Origin: Delphinapterus leucas | Taxonomy: Eukaryota > Chordata > Mammalia > Artiodactyla > Monodontidae | Direction of reading: 5' to 3' | Assembly: GCF_002288925.2 (NCBI RefSeq) | Contig: NW_022097993.1 | Location: 5,393,623-5,457,622 of the forward strand | DNA: 64,000 nucleotides | In this document: positions 34,314-44,154 of the stretch, one piece after another | Layout: each line of letters starts with the position of its first letter | Numbering within the stretch: the stretch's first letter is position 1 | Position numbers and translations under genes: made by a program | The notes under the pieces: model-generated | Told to the model about the DNA's origin: nothing | What the model saw: only the letters and a program-made list of their open reading frames with translations | Databases searched by the model: none

Positions 34314-35508
34314 ATGGAGCTACACAACAGAGAAAGCACTATATTAAAAAATGGAAAAAGAAAGGAAGGAAAGAAGTAGAGAAAAAAAAAAGAAGGAGAG
34401 AAAGAAATGGTCTGGTAGAAAGGGGCAGTGTGCTGAATTGAATAGACAGGCCAGTGAGAAATGAAGTTGTCAATGGCTAGTTTCTCTGTCTCTGCTGGGA
34501 ACCACTGCCTTTATTGTTTCTACTTTTCTGTTTACTCCATTCTCCTCTGTAAAATCTGGATGCTACCATTTTCCCACAACTCAACATTCTGATCAACCCT
34601 TGGATTGTATAACCCTAAAGTTCTAGTATTCACCACCAGCTGACTTCAGTATCTTGTTCCAGTTCTAAATTCCTGGAGAGCAAACCTGTCTTTACTCACT
34701 TGAATTAAGCATCCTCTCCTGGTCAACTTATTAGTTGTAACCAAGAAGGAAGCAGGTACAAACATGGCTACCTACACCTATCCATCACCATGATCTGTGG
34801 CTAGGGGAAGATTTTCTTAAATGATGTTAGAGAGATGAACTAGAATCTAAGGACTGTTTTCCATTCTGAATATATTATTATATATTTTATTATTATATAT
34901 ATTATGTATAACATATTATTGTATATTATTTTATATATATATAATATAGTATATTATATATATTCAGGTTTAGCCTGAATAGGTTTGTCCACTTTGCCAA
35001 ACTTTGCTATTTATGGCTGACTCTAAAACTCATAGAGTGTACAATATGTATGATCACCTTGAATTCTGCAAGCTCAAACTGCAATATTCCCAACTGGTCC
35101 ATCCGTAGTTCAGCATTCCCAAGGGTCAACTGTCTCTAGCTTGATTCTTTGGCTTTTATTTCTTCTGCTTATATTCTCAGTTATTACACTCCTACTAACT
35201 GCATAAAATCTCGTCCAATAAAGCTGGAATAAAACCTGAATGGCTGTAATTTTGGTACACCAGGTGAACTAATGCTCAAGTAATCACACTGACAGCACAG
35301 ATAACAGAATATTTCCATCATTGCAGAAAGTTCTATTGGACAGTGCTGGAATCCTGTTCTATTATCCAGACATCAGTATTTTACTGTATTGTAGGTTTTC
35401 TATGCTGTACGTAGGTATCCACAATTATTTTCTTCAATTTTAGTTTTGGTTACCGTACCAGAGCATAATGAAAATACAAAATGTTTCAAATGCTTGGTCC
35501 AGATATGA
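34314..35508. other. Spacer with AT-rich tract
   Basis: Noncoding. It contains a purine-rich stretch (34351-34410) and a TATAT-rich tract (34868-34964). Near 35310-35350 the phrase atttccatcattgcagaaag looks like part of an old DNA-transposon or LINE relic, too short to call. Confidence 0.4.
34868..34964. repeat. AT-rich low-complexity tract
   Basis: Nearly pure A/T with irregular TATAT and TATTAT units. Several self-complementary stretches could form small cruciforms. Confidence 0.85.
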
Positions 35509-35810
35509 TCAACTCCTGATTTTTAAAAAAAATTTTTTTTAAATTTATTTTTGCCTGCACTGGGTCTCCGCTGAGGTGTGCAGGCTTCTCACTGCGGTAG
35601 CCCCTCCTGTTGCGGTGCGCGGGCTTCAGTAGTCGTGGCACATGAGCTCAGTACTTGTGGCTCACAGGCTCAGTAGTTGTGGTCCACGGGCCCAGCTGCT
35701 CCGCGGCATGCGGGATCCCCCTGGACCAGGGCCCGAACCCGTGTGCCTTGCACTGCCAGGCGGATTCCCAACCGCTGTGCCACCAGAGAAGCCCTCAACT
35801 CCTGATTTTT
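35509..35810 (-). mobile_element. Long-form CHR-lineage SINE, antisense, perfect 16-bp TSD
   Basis: A ~270-bp antisense SINE (35525-35794) with T/A-rich tail at the left and tRNA-like head at the right (accgctgtgccaccagagaa). TSD tcaactcctgattttt at 35509-35524 and 35795-35810 is perfect. The middle has three ~22-bp units of the type caggctcagtagttgtgg (35620-35686), compared with about four in the 8999 copy. Confidence 0.95.
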
Positions 35811-36274
35811 TGTGTGTGGATATCCTGAGAGCTTTGCCCAAAAAACCTGTCCAATTCATCATCACTGTTTCCGATAGAACATGCGAGCAACCTGACCATC
35901 TCATATCTTGGTTTAAATTGTTTCTTAAAAAACTATGGCTTCCTCGTGTTTGGAAGCTTTAAATAAAAACGTTTTTAAAGAAAGCTTTAAGCAAAAATAC
36001 AACATCTAAAATAACAGCTAGGAAATAAGCAGTCATATTATTTAAAAGTCTTTTCAATACTCACCATATATTCTTCCCAAAGTATCACAAGTCATGGCTA
36101 CCTTTCTGCAACTAGAATGCAAATGTCATACTATTCTAAGTCTACACTAAAAACTACACTAAAAAAAGACGTTTTCTTTTTACATATCTCAAATGTAATA
36201 TATAACAGATGCTAATGTCCCACTTTCAAGTTGGTTTGTAGCTTGGAAATACTGCATGGAATTTTTACCACCTA
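35811..36274. other. Spacer, nothing recognised
   Basis: AT-rich noncoding sequence. Confidence 0.4.
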
Positions 36275-36735
36275 CGTATTTCTTTTTTTAATTATTGAAG
36301 TATAGTTGATTTACAGTATTGCATTAGTTTCAGCTGTACAACATAGTGATTTAGTACTTTTATAGATTATACTGCACTTAAATTTATTATAGGGCTTCCC
36401 TGGTGGCACAGTGGTTGAGAGTCCGCCTGCCGATGCAGGGGACACAGGTTCGTGCCCCAGTCCGGGAAGATCCCACATGTCGTGGAGTGGCTAGGCCTGT
36501 GAGCCATGGCTGCTGAGCCTGCGCGTCCGGAGCCTGTGCTCCGCAACAGGAGAGGCCACAACAGTGAGAGGCCCGCGTACCGCAAAAAAAAAAAAAAAAA
36601 AAAAATTTATTATAAAATATTGGCTATATTCCTTGTGCTGTACAATATATCCTTGCAACTTATTTATTTTATACACAGTAATCTGTACCTCTTAATCCCC
36701 TACCTATATTTTACCCCTCCCCCTTCTTATATCCA
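36275..36735 (-). mobile_element. L1 3' end, antisense, split by a CHR SINE
   Basis: Antisense 3' UTR of an artiodactyl-type L1: attattgaagtatagttgat, agtattgcattagtttcagc, gtacaacatagtgatt, then after the SINE ttccttgtgctgtacaatat and attttatacacagtaatctg. 5'-truncated near 36735. No coding part remains. Confidence 0.8.
36380..36614 (+). mobile_element. CHR SINE inserted in L1 3' end, perfect 12-bp TSD
   Basis: Sense, full-length CHR SINE (36392-36602): ggcttccctggtggcacagt at the start, box B aggttcgtgccccag, both internal direct-repeat regions intact, gtaccgc then an A-run of about 22. TSD aaatttattata at 36380-36391 and 36603-36614. Confidence 0.96.
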
Positions 36736-37319
36736 GAATAATATTCAGAAACTTGCCAACTTGATTTCATCAATAACAGGTAAATGGGATCACTCTGAAT
36801 AAAAGTGTCAAAAATCTATAGATCCCTAGTGAATAATTTAAATTATGGAAAAAGATAACACATAACCTGTATATTCTGAAAGGTAAAAAGAAACTACTTA
36901 AGAGAAAAGTGAATTTAATTTGGTTACTCATTTTTAAAGCAATTTCTTCTAAAACATATAAGAAGTATACTTTGAGCTGAATTTTTTTTTACCAATGTGA
37001 GTGATATCTTCCTATTTTGAATTTGGTAACACCATTAACCATGTCAGAAATAAAAACAAAGTAATACTACTAAAACAGTAAAGAAATATTTGTACAAAAC
37101 TGATACTAAATGAAAAGGCATACATATGGTAAGTTAACCATAGACAATTTTTAAAAACATCTAAAACTGAGGAGAGGGGTTGGAGCAAATCAGTAAGACT
37201 AGTCTCATTGATTTGAACCTGCAAGTAATGACTATTAAAGACAATGTTATAAAATTCGTAACTGTCCTAGCATCAAAATAAGCATTTTTATCCCAAACAG
37301 TTCTGTTAAAGACATAAAG
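36736..37319. other. Spacer, nothing recognised
   Basis: AT-rich noncoding sequence. Confidence 0.4.
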
Positions 37320-38780
37320 TATTCAATCCACACTCCCTCACCACCATCCCCAGGTAACCACTAGCCTTCTTTCTGTCACTATAGTTTTGCCTTTTTCTAG
37401 AAATTTCACATAAGTGGAATCATACAATATGTAGTCTTTTTTTGTATGGAATCTTTCACTTAACATGATGTTTTTAAGATTTATCTATGTTGTAACATAC
37501 AAGTAGTTTGTACCTTTTTATTGTTTAACAGTATTTCATTGTGTGGATATACCACAATTTGTTTGTTCATTCACAAGCAAATGTACATCTGTGCTGTTTC
37601 CATTTGGGAGTTGTTATGAAAATTCACAAGCAAGCACTATTATGGTCTAGCATATAGCCTATGTTCATGAATGTATCATGTGTACTTAAAAAGAATGTGG
37701 AGTCTGCTGTGTTGGACAGAGTTTTCTATATAAGTCAGTTGGGGTTGGTGTTTGATAGGCTTATTGATTTTCTACCTACTTGTTCTATCATTTATTGCAG
37801 GAGGAGTATTAACTTTTCTTACTCCTTTTAATTCTGAAAGTTTTGTGGTTCTGTTATTCGGAGCGTATACATTTATAAATGTTGTATCTTCCTGATGTAC
37901 TGACACTTTTATCATTACGAAATGTTCCTCTTCTCTCTAGTATTATTCTTCCCTTCAAGTCTATTTTGTCTGACATTAACGTACCCACTCCAGGTCTTTT
38001 ATGCCTACAGTTAGCATAGTGTATATTTTTTAATCTTTACTTACAAACTATTTATGTCTTCGAATTTAAGGTGCCTCACTTATATTATAGATAGCATACA
38101 GTTGAATCTTACATTTTTGCCTAGTCTGATAATCTCTTAATTAAAATGTTTAGTCCTTCACGCTTAATGTATTTAAGGTTATTTATTAATAATATTTAAT
38201 AAATTTATGTTCAATGTTTAATATAATAGTTAAATGATATTAAATATATAAAATAAATTATTATTTAACTATTCAGATGTTGGGATTTAGTACTGTCATC
38301 TTGCTTTTTGATTTATATTTGTCTCATCTCTTTTTTTGTTCTACTATTCCTTCTTTATTGCCTTCTTTGTGTCAAATGTATAGTTTTTTATTTACCTGTC
38401 AATTTTTTAGTGGCATTTATGTGTTTGTTTTTAGTGTTATACTGAAAATTATAATATGCATCTATAACTCACCATGATCTTCAAGTTACTACTGACATTT
38501 CCAGTACAATACAGTAAGCTTCCTCCAGTTTAGCTCCATTTTCCCCTTCTTGTACTATTGTTAAAACATACATATTTACTTATATTAGAAACACATTTAC
38601 AGTATTTTGTACATAAGTGTGTGTTTATAATTTTTACTTTACTGAGTCATTAACAGAAGAAATTAACAGAAGAAAAATATAAATATATTTCCTCACACAT
38701 TTGATACTTCCAGTACTCTTAATTCCTCCTAGGATCTCAGTTACATCTGTAGTCACGTCCTTTCAGCCTGAAGAACTTCC

Positions 38781-39218
38781 TTTAGTGATTCTTTTTTTTT
38801 TTAATTGAAATACAGCTGATTTATAATATCATGTTAGTTTCAGGTGTACGGCATAGAGATTCAGTTATTTCTTCAATTTATATTCCATTATACGTTATTA
38901 CAAGATATTAAATATAATTTTTGTACTATACAGTAAACCCTTGTTGCTTAGCTATTGTTTGTATCTGTTAATCCTATATTCTAATTTGTTTCTCGCTATG
39001 CCCTACCTTTGGTAACCATAAGTTTGTTTTCTGTGTCTGTTTCTGTCTTGTATATAGACTCACTTGTATTATGTTTTTAGATTCCACATATAAGTGATAT
39101 GATATAGTATTTGTCTTTCTATGTATGACTTACTTCACTAAACGTAATATTCTCTAGGTCCATGCATGTTGCTGCAAATGGCAATATTTCATTATTTTTA
39201 ATGGCTGAGTAATATTCC

Positions 39219-39262
<44 letters not shown>

Positions 39263-39807
39263 CCACATCTTCTTAAGCCAACTGTCTGTTGATGGGCACT
39301 TGGATTGTTTACAGTTTTTGTTTTTTCTGTATATATACCCAGGAGTGGAATTGCTGGGTCATATAATAGCTCTATTTTTAGTTTTTTAATGAACTTCCAT
39401 ACTGTTTCCCAATAGTGGCTGCACCAAATTACATTCCCACCAACAGTGTAAAAGGGTTCTTTCTTTTCCACACTCTCTCCAGTCATTCTGACAAGTGTAA
39501 GGTGATACCTCACTTTGATTTTGATTTGCATTCTCTAATAATTAGTGATGTTGAGCTCCTTTTCATGTGCCCATTGGCCATCTGTATGTCTTCTTTGGAA
39601 AAATGTCTATTTAGATCTTCTGCCATTTTTTGATTGGGTTCTTTTTTCAATAGTGAATTGGATGAGCTGTTTGTATATTTTGGATATTAACCCCTTGTCA
39701 GTTGCATCATTTGCAAATATATTTTCCGATTCTGTAGGTTGTCTTATTGCTTTCGTGGAGGTTTCCTTTGCTGTGCAAAAGCTTTTTTGGTCCATTAAGT
39801 AATTCTT
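38781..39807 (-). mobile_element. 5'-truncated L1 (copy D), nested, 13-bp imperfect TSD
   Basis: Antisense L1 of about 1 kb (38794-39794) inside the ancient L1. T-run first, then 3' UTR (ttgaaatacagctgatttat), then ORF2 C-terminal coding. Minus-strand translation at 39154-39531 reads [12 protein letters not shown] and [11 protein letters not shown], and at 39607-39831 [12 protein letters not shown], all L1 ORF2 C-terminal motifs. TSD tttagtgattctt (38781-38793) and ttaagtaattctt (39795-39807), 11 of 13 equal. The target is ORF1 of the older L1. Confidence 0.85.
39221..39257. repeat. (TG)n microsatellite inside L1 ORF2
   Basis: About 18 TG units at the place where L1 ORF2 normally encodes the IYTMEYY-type segment. 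On the coding (minus) strand the array stays open and encodes alternating Thr-His. It arose inside the L1 relic. Confidence 0.95.
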
Positions 39808-40299
39808 GAAGTGCAAGTATGCTAAAAACAAATTCTCTCCAGTTTGCTTTATCTGTAAACATCTTTATTTTACTCTAGTTTTTAAAATTCTGTTATCTCC
39901 TAGACATAGAATTTTTGTTGTCAGCTTTTTCCATTCAACACTTTAACTATGTCATTCCATTGCCTTCCTGCCCCTTATTTTTGATGAAAAGCCAGATGTT
40001 CAACATGTCATTGTGTCTTTCTTCTCTTGCTGCTTTAAATGTTTTTCTCTTTGACTTTGCTGACAGTAGTTTGACTATATTGGGTCTATGTGTGTTTTTA
40101 TTTATACTTATCCTATTTGACATTCAGTGAGCTTCTTCAATCTGCAAGGTAATGTTTTTTTCATCAAATTTGTATTTGTTTTCTACAGAAAGCCTCCATT
40201 AGCAGAAATAAGAAGTGGTTCCCAAAATTTTAACTGGAATCGTTTATGAATTGATGAATCTAGTAACCAAAACATAAATCTTGAACAAATATACATAAT

Positions 40300-40865
40300 T
40301 ACAAATCAACTGGAGAGAACTGACATCCTTCCCATATTGAGTTTTATTATTCATGAATCTGGTATAGCTGTCCACTTATTTTACTTCCCTTGTTAATGTT
40401 AATCTTTTTTCCACAGAGATCTTACATAAATCTGTGTTTCCTCCTGTTTGTTTTTTGTTGCTATTGCAAGTGGACTTTTTTCCTATCCAATTTGTTAATT
40501 AATCATTACTGGTATAAAAACCTTTGAATCTGAATAATGACTTTACATCTAAGAACCTTCCTAAATTCTGACTTTACATCTGAAAACCTTGTTAGATTCT
40601 AGTATTTCTAATCTGTACATTATCTTGTATTTACTACATAGATTAATCATATTAACTACAAATATGGACAGTTTTACCTCTTCCCTTCTAGTTCTTAGTA
40701 CGTATTTCCTTTTCTTGTCTTACTACATTACTTAGCACCTCCACTAAAATGCTGTATAGAAGCAGTGATACGATTTCTTATTTTAAAACAGGCATGTTTG
40801 AAATTGATTATCAAACACTTCTACTTATAGCAATGTTAGAGTGTTTATTAATATAGATTTATTAA
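40300..40865 (-). repeat. Ancient L1 ORF2 relic, antisense (reverse-transcriptase part)
   Basis: Degraded antisense phrases in L1 order: actggagagaactgacatcc, ttgttgctattgcaagtgga, attaatcattactggtataa, aatatggacagttttacctc (antisense of the region beside FADD) and ccttttcttgtcttactaca. Distinct from the 37320-40180 element because the order would otherwise be wrong. L1 copy B inserted just after it. Confidence 0.7.
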
Positions 40866-41189
40866 CAAATTTTTGACTGGAGACATACTCCAGCCATAGG
40901 CATTAGTTTCTGCAAAAATCCCCCAGTCAATAATGTGTTAAGGGAGACCTTCAAGATGCCGGAGGAGTAAGACGTGGAGATCACCTTCCTCCCCACAAAT
41001 ACATCAAAAAGGTATCTACATGTGGAACAACTCCTACAGAACACCTACTGAACGCTGGCAGAAGACCTGAGACTTCCCAAAAGGCAAGAAAATCCCCACA
41101 TACATGGGTAGGGCAAAAGAAACAAGAATAAACAGAGACAAAAGAATAGGGACGGGACCTGCACCAGTGGGAGGGAGCTGTGAAGGAAG

Positions 41190-41448
41190 AAAAGTTTCCA
41201 AACGCATATATGTGGAACCTGGAAAAATGATACAGATGAACTGGTTTGCAGGGCAGAAATAGAGACACAGATGTAGAGAGCAAATGTATGGACACCAAGG
41301 GGGGAAAGTGGCGGGGGGTTGGGGTGGGATAAATTGGGAGACGGGGAGGGACGTGTTTAATATAATATGTATAAAATGGATAACTAATAAGAACCTGCTG
41401 TATAAAAAAATAAATAAAATAAAATTCAAAAAAAAAAAGCTTCCACAC
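41190..41448 (+). mobile_element. 231-bp L1 3' end nested in the 5' UTR of L1 copy B
   Basis: Copy A runs continuously through gaaaagtttccacacac, but copy B is interrupted by 41204-41434. The insert begins gcatatatgtggaacctgg, contains a strong G-rich tract (41298-41350), then gataactaataagaacctgc, gtataaaaaaataaataaaa and an A-tail. The TSD is aaaagtttccaaac (41190-41203) and aaaagcttccacac (41435-41448), 12 of 14 equal. Its 3' UTR is of a different L1 type from copies A-C. Noncoding. Confidence 0.93.
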
Positions 41449-41975
41449 ACTAGAAAGCCCATTCACTGGCGGGGACGGGGGGTTGGGGGGGGAAGCTTCA
41501 GAGCCACGAAGGAGAGCACAGCAACAGGGGTGCAGAGGGCAAAGTGGAGAGATTCCTGAACAGAGGATCAGTGTCAACCAGCACTCACCAACCTGAGAGC
41601 CTTGTCTGCTCACCCACCAGGGTGCGTGGGGGCTGGAAGCTGAGGCTCGGGCTTCGGAGGTCAGACGCCAGGGAGGGAAAAGGGGTTGGCTGTGGGAACA
41701 CAGCCTGAAGGGGGCTAGTGCGCCAGATCTAGCCGGCAGGGAGTCCAGGAAAAAGTCTGGACCTGCCAGAGAGGCAAGAGACCTTTGTTTTGGGGTGCAT
41801 GAGGAGAGGGGATTCCTTCCCAGTGTGCACACAGAAGGCAGACCACAGCCTAAGCGAGCTCCAGAGATGGGCTTGAGCTGCGGCTATCAGCACGGACATC
41901 AGAGATGCGCATGAAAAACTAATGCTACTGCTGCTGCCACCAAGAATCCTGTGTGCAAGCGCAGGTCACTATCCA

Positions 41976-41991
41976 CCCCCCCCCCCCCCCC
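41976..41991 (+). repeat. Poly(C) tract, 16 C
   Basis: A 16-base C-run in the 5' UTR of L1 copy B. Copy A has mixed sequence here (about 12166-12185). Liable to length error in sequencing. Confidence 0.9.
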
Positions 41992-43239
41992 TGGGAGCCT
42001 GTGCATCATGCCATTGCCAGGGTCCTGAGATCCAGAGACAACTTCCCTGGGAGAACACACGGGTGCCTCAGGCTGGTGCAACATCACACTGGCCTCTGCT
42101 GTCTCAGGCTCACCCCACATTCCAATTATGACTGCAGTACCACTTCCCCCCAATGGCCTGAGCGACTAAGAGAGCCGCAATAAGCTGCTGCTTTAACCCC
42201 CTCCTCTCTGGGCAGGTAACAGACTCCAGAGGGCGGCCCACATGCAGAGGCGGGGCCAAAACCAAAGCTGAACCTCAGGAGCTGTGCAAACAAAGAAGAG
42301 AAAGGGAAATTTCTCTGTGCAGCCTCAGGAGCAGCAGATTAAATCCCCACAATCAACATGATACATCCTGAATCTGAAGAATACCTGAATAGAAAACAAA
42401 TGTTCCCAAATTGAGGCAGTGGACTTTGGGAGCAACTGTAGACTTGGGGTTTGCTTTATGCGTCTAACTTGTTTCTGGTTTTACGTTTATCTTACTTTAG
42501 TATTTAGTGCTTAATATCACTGGTGGATTTGTTTATTGGTTTCATGGCTCTCTTCCCATTTTTTTCTTTTTTTATATAAATATATATAGTTTTCTCCTTT
42601 TTCTCTTTTTGTGAGTGTGTATGAGTATGTTTCTTTGTGTCATTCTGTCTGTATATATTTGCTTTTATCATTTGTCCTAGGGTTCTGTCTGTCCGTTTTT
42701 TTGTTTCTCTTTTTGTTTTCTTTCTTTCTTCCTTTTCTTCTGAGCCTTGTGGCTGGCAGGGTCTTGGTACTCTGGCTGGGTGTCAGGCTTGAGCCTTCGA
42801 GGTGGGAGGGCCGAGTCCTGGACACTGGACCACCAGAAACCTCCCTGCCCCACGTAATATCACTCAGCTAGAGCTCTCCGAAAGATCTTCATCTCAACAC
42901 AGAGCCAACTCCACCCAAAGGCCAGCAAGCTCCAGTGCCGGATGCCCCATGCCAAACAACTAGCAAGACAGGAAAACAACCCCACCCATTAGCAGAGAGG
43001 CTGGTTAAAGTCATACTAGGTTCACAGACACTCCAAAACATACCACCAGATGCAGAACTGCCCACCAGAAAGACAATATCCAGCCCACCCACCAGAACAC
43101 AGGCACCAGTCCCCTCTAGGAGGAAGTCTACACAAGCCACTGAACGAACCTCACCCACTGGGGGCAGACACCAAAAATATGGGAACTATGAACCTGCAGC
43201 CTGCAAAAAGGAGATCCTAAATACAGTAAGTTAAACAAA

Positions 43240-44096
43240 ATGAGAAGACAGAGAATTATGCAGCAGAGGAAGGAGCAATGTAAAAACCCACCAGAACAAA
43301 AAAATGAAGAGGAAACAGGCAGTCTACCCGAAAAAGAATACAGAGTAATAATAGTAAAGATGACCCAAAATCAAGGACACAGAATGCAGAAAATACAAGA
43401 AAAATTCATCAAGGACCTAGAAGAACTAAAGAGCAAACAAAAAAATGAAATTAAAAATGCGCTAGAAGGAACTGATAGCAGAATAACTGAGGCAGAAGAA
43501 CGGATAAGTGACTTAGAAGATAAAATAGTGGAAATAACTGCCACAGAGGAGAATAAAGAAAAAAGAATGAAAAGAACTGAGGACAGTCTCAGAGACCTCT
43601 GGGACAACATTAAACTCACCAACATTTGAATCATAGGGATCCCAGAAGAAGAGAAAAAGAAAGGGCCTGAGAAAATATTTGAAGAGATTATAGTTGAGAA
43701 CTTTCTAACATGGGAAAGGAACAGCCAATCAAGTCCAGGAAGCACAGAGAGACTCATACAGGAGGAGAAACACACCAAAACACATACTAATCAAACTATC
43801 AAAACTTAAGTTCAAAGAAAAAATATTAAAAGCAGGGGAAAAGCAACAAATAACATACAAGGGAAACCACATAAGGTTAACAGCTGACCTTTCAGCAGAA
43901 ACTCTGCAAGCCAGAAGGGAGTGGCAGAACATATTTAAAATGATGAAAGGGAAAAACCTACAACAAAAATTACTCTACCCAAAAAGGATCTCATTCATTC
44001 GACGGAGAAATTAAAACCTTCACAGACAAGCAAAAGCTAAGAGAATTCATCACCACCAAACCAACTTTACAACAAATTCTAAAGGAACTTCTCTAG
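43240..44096 (+). pseudogene. L1 copy B ORF1 relic
   Basis: ATG at 43240 opens a 129-codon frame: a basic N-terminus (MRRQRIMQQRKEQ), then a coiled coil rich in Glu and Lys with KDLEELKSK, SRITEAEERISDLEDKI and RDLWDNIK. A TGA at 43627-43629 (copy A has CAA-type sequence here) ends it before the RNA-recognition domain. The remaining frame is readable in pieces (IPEEEKKKGPEKIF, LTADLSAETLQARR) up to TAG 44094-44096. Relative to copy A it lacks about eight codons after ELKSKQ. The total span is not a multiple of three, so there is a net frameshift as well. Confidence 0.92.
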
Positions 44097-44154
44097 GCAG
44101 GAAACACAAGAGAAGGAAAAGACCTACAAAAACAAACCCAAAACACTTAAGAAA

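Larger units (their letters stand above)
37320..40180 (-). mobile_element. Ancient L1M-type LINE, antisense, with nested L1 insertion
   Basis: Left to right the antisense order is: L1 3' part (catttaagtggaatc-like, here cataagtggaatcatacaat, 37410-37600), endonuclease-coding part (tttgtctgacattaacgtac and agatagcatacagttgaatc, 37690-38200), ORF1 end (cctgaagaacttcctttagt, 38767), then after the nested L1 the rest of ORF1 (39830-40080, including actatgtcattccattgcct and tcttctcttgctgctttaaa) and a 5' part. The reverse-transcriptase region is missing. Highly diverged, hence among the oldest L1s in the window. Confidence 0.75.

Noticed and set aside
40981..41832. 283-codon minus-strand open frame, the longest in the window
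   Set aside because: It is antisense to the 5' UTR of L1 copy B and runs through the nested 231-bp L1 fragment. Composition bias explains the lack of stops.
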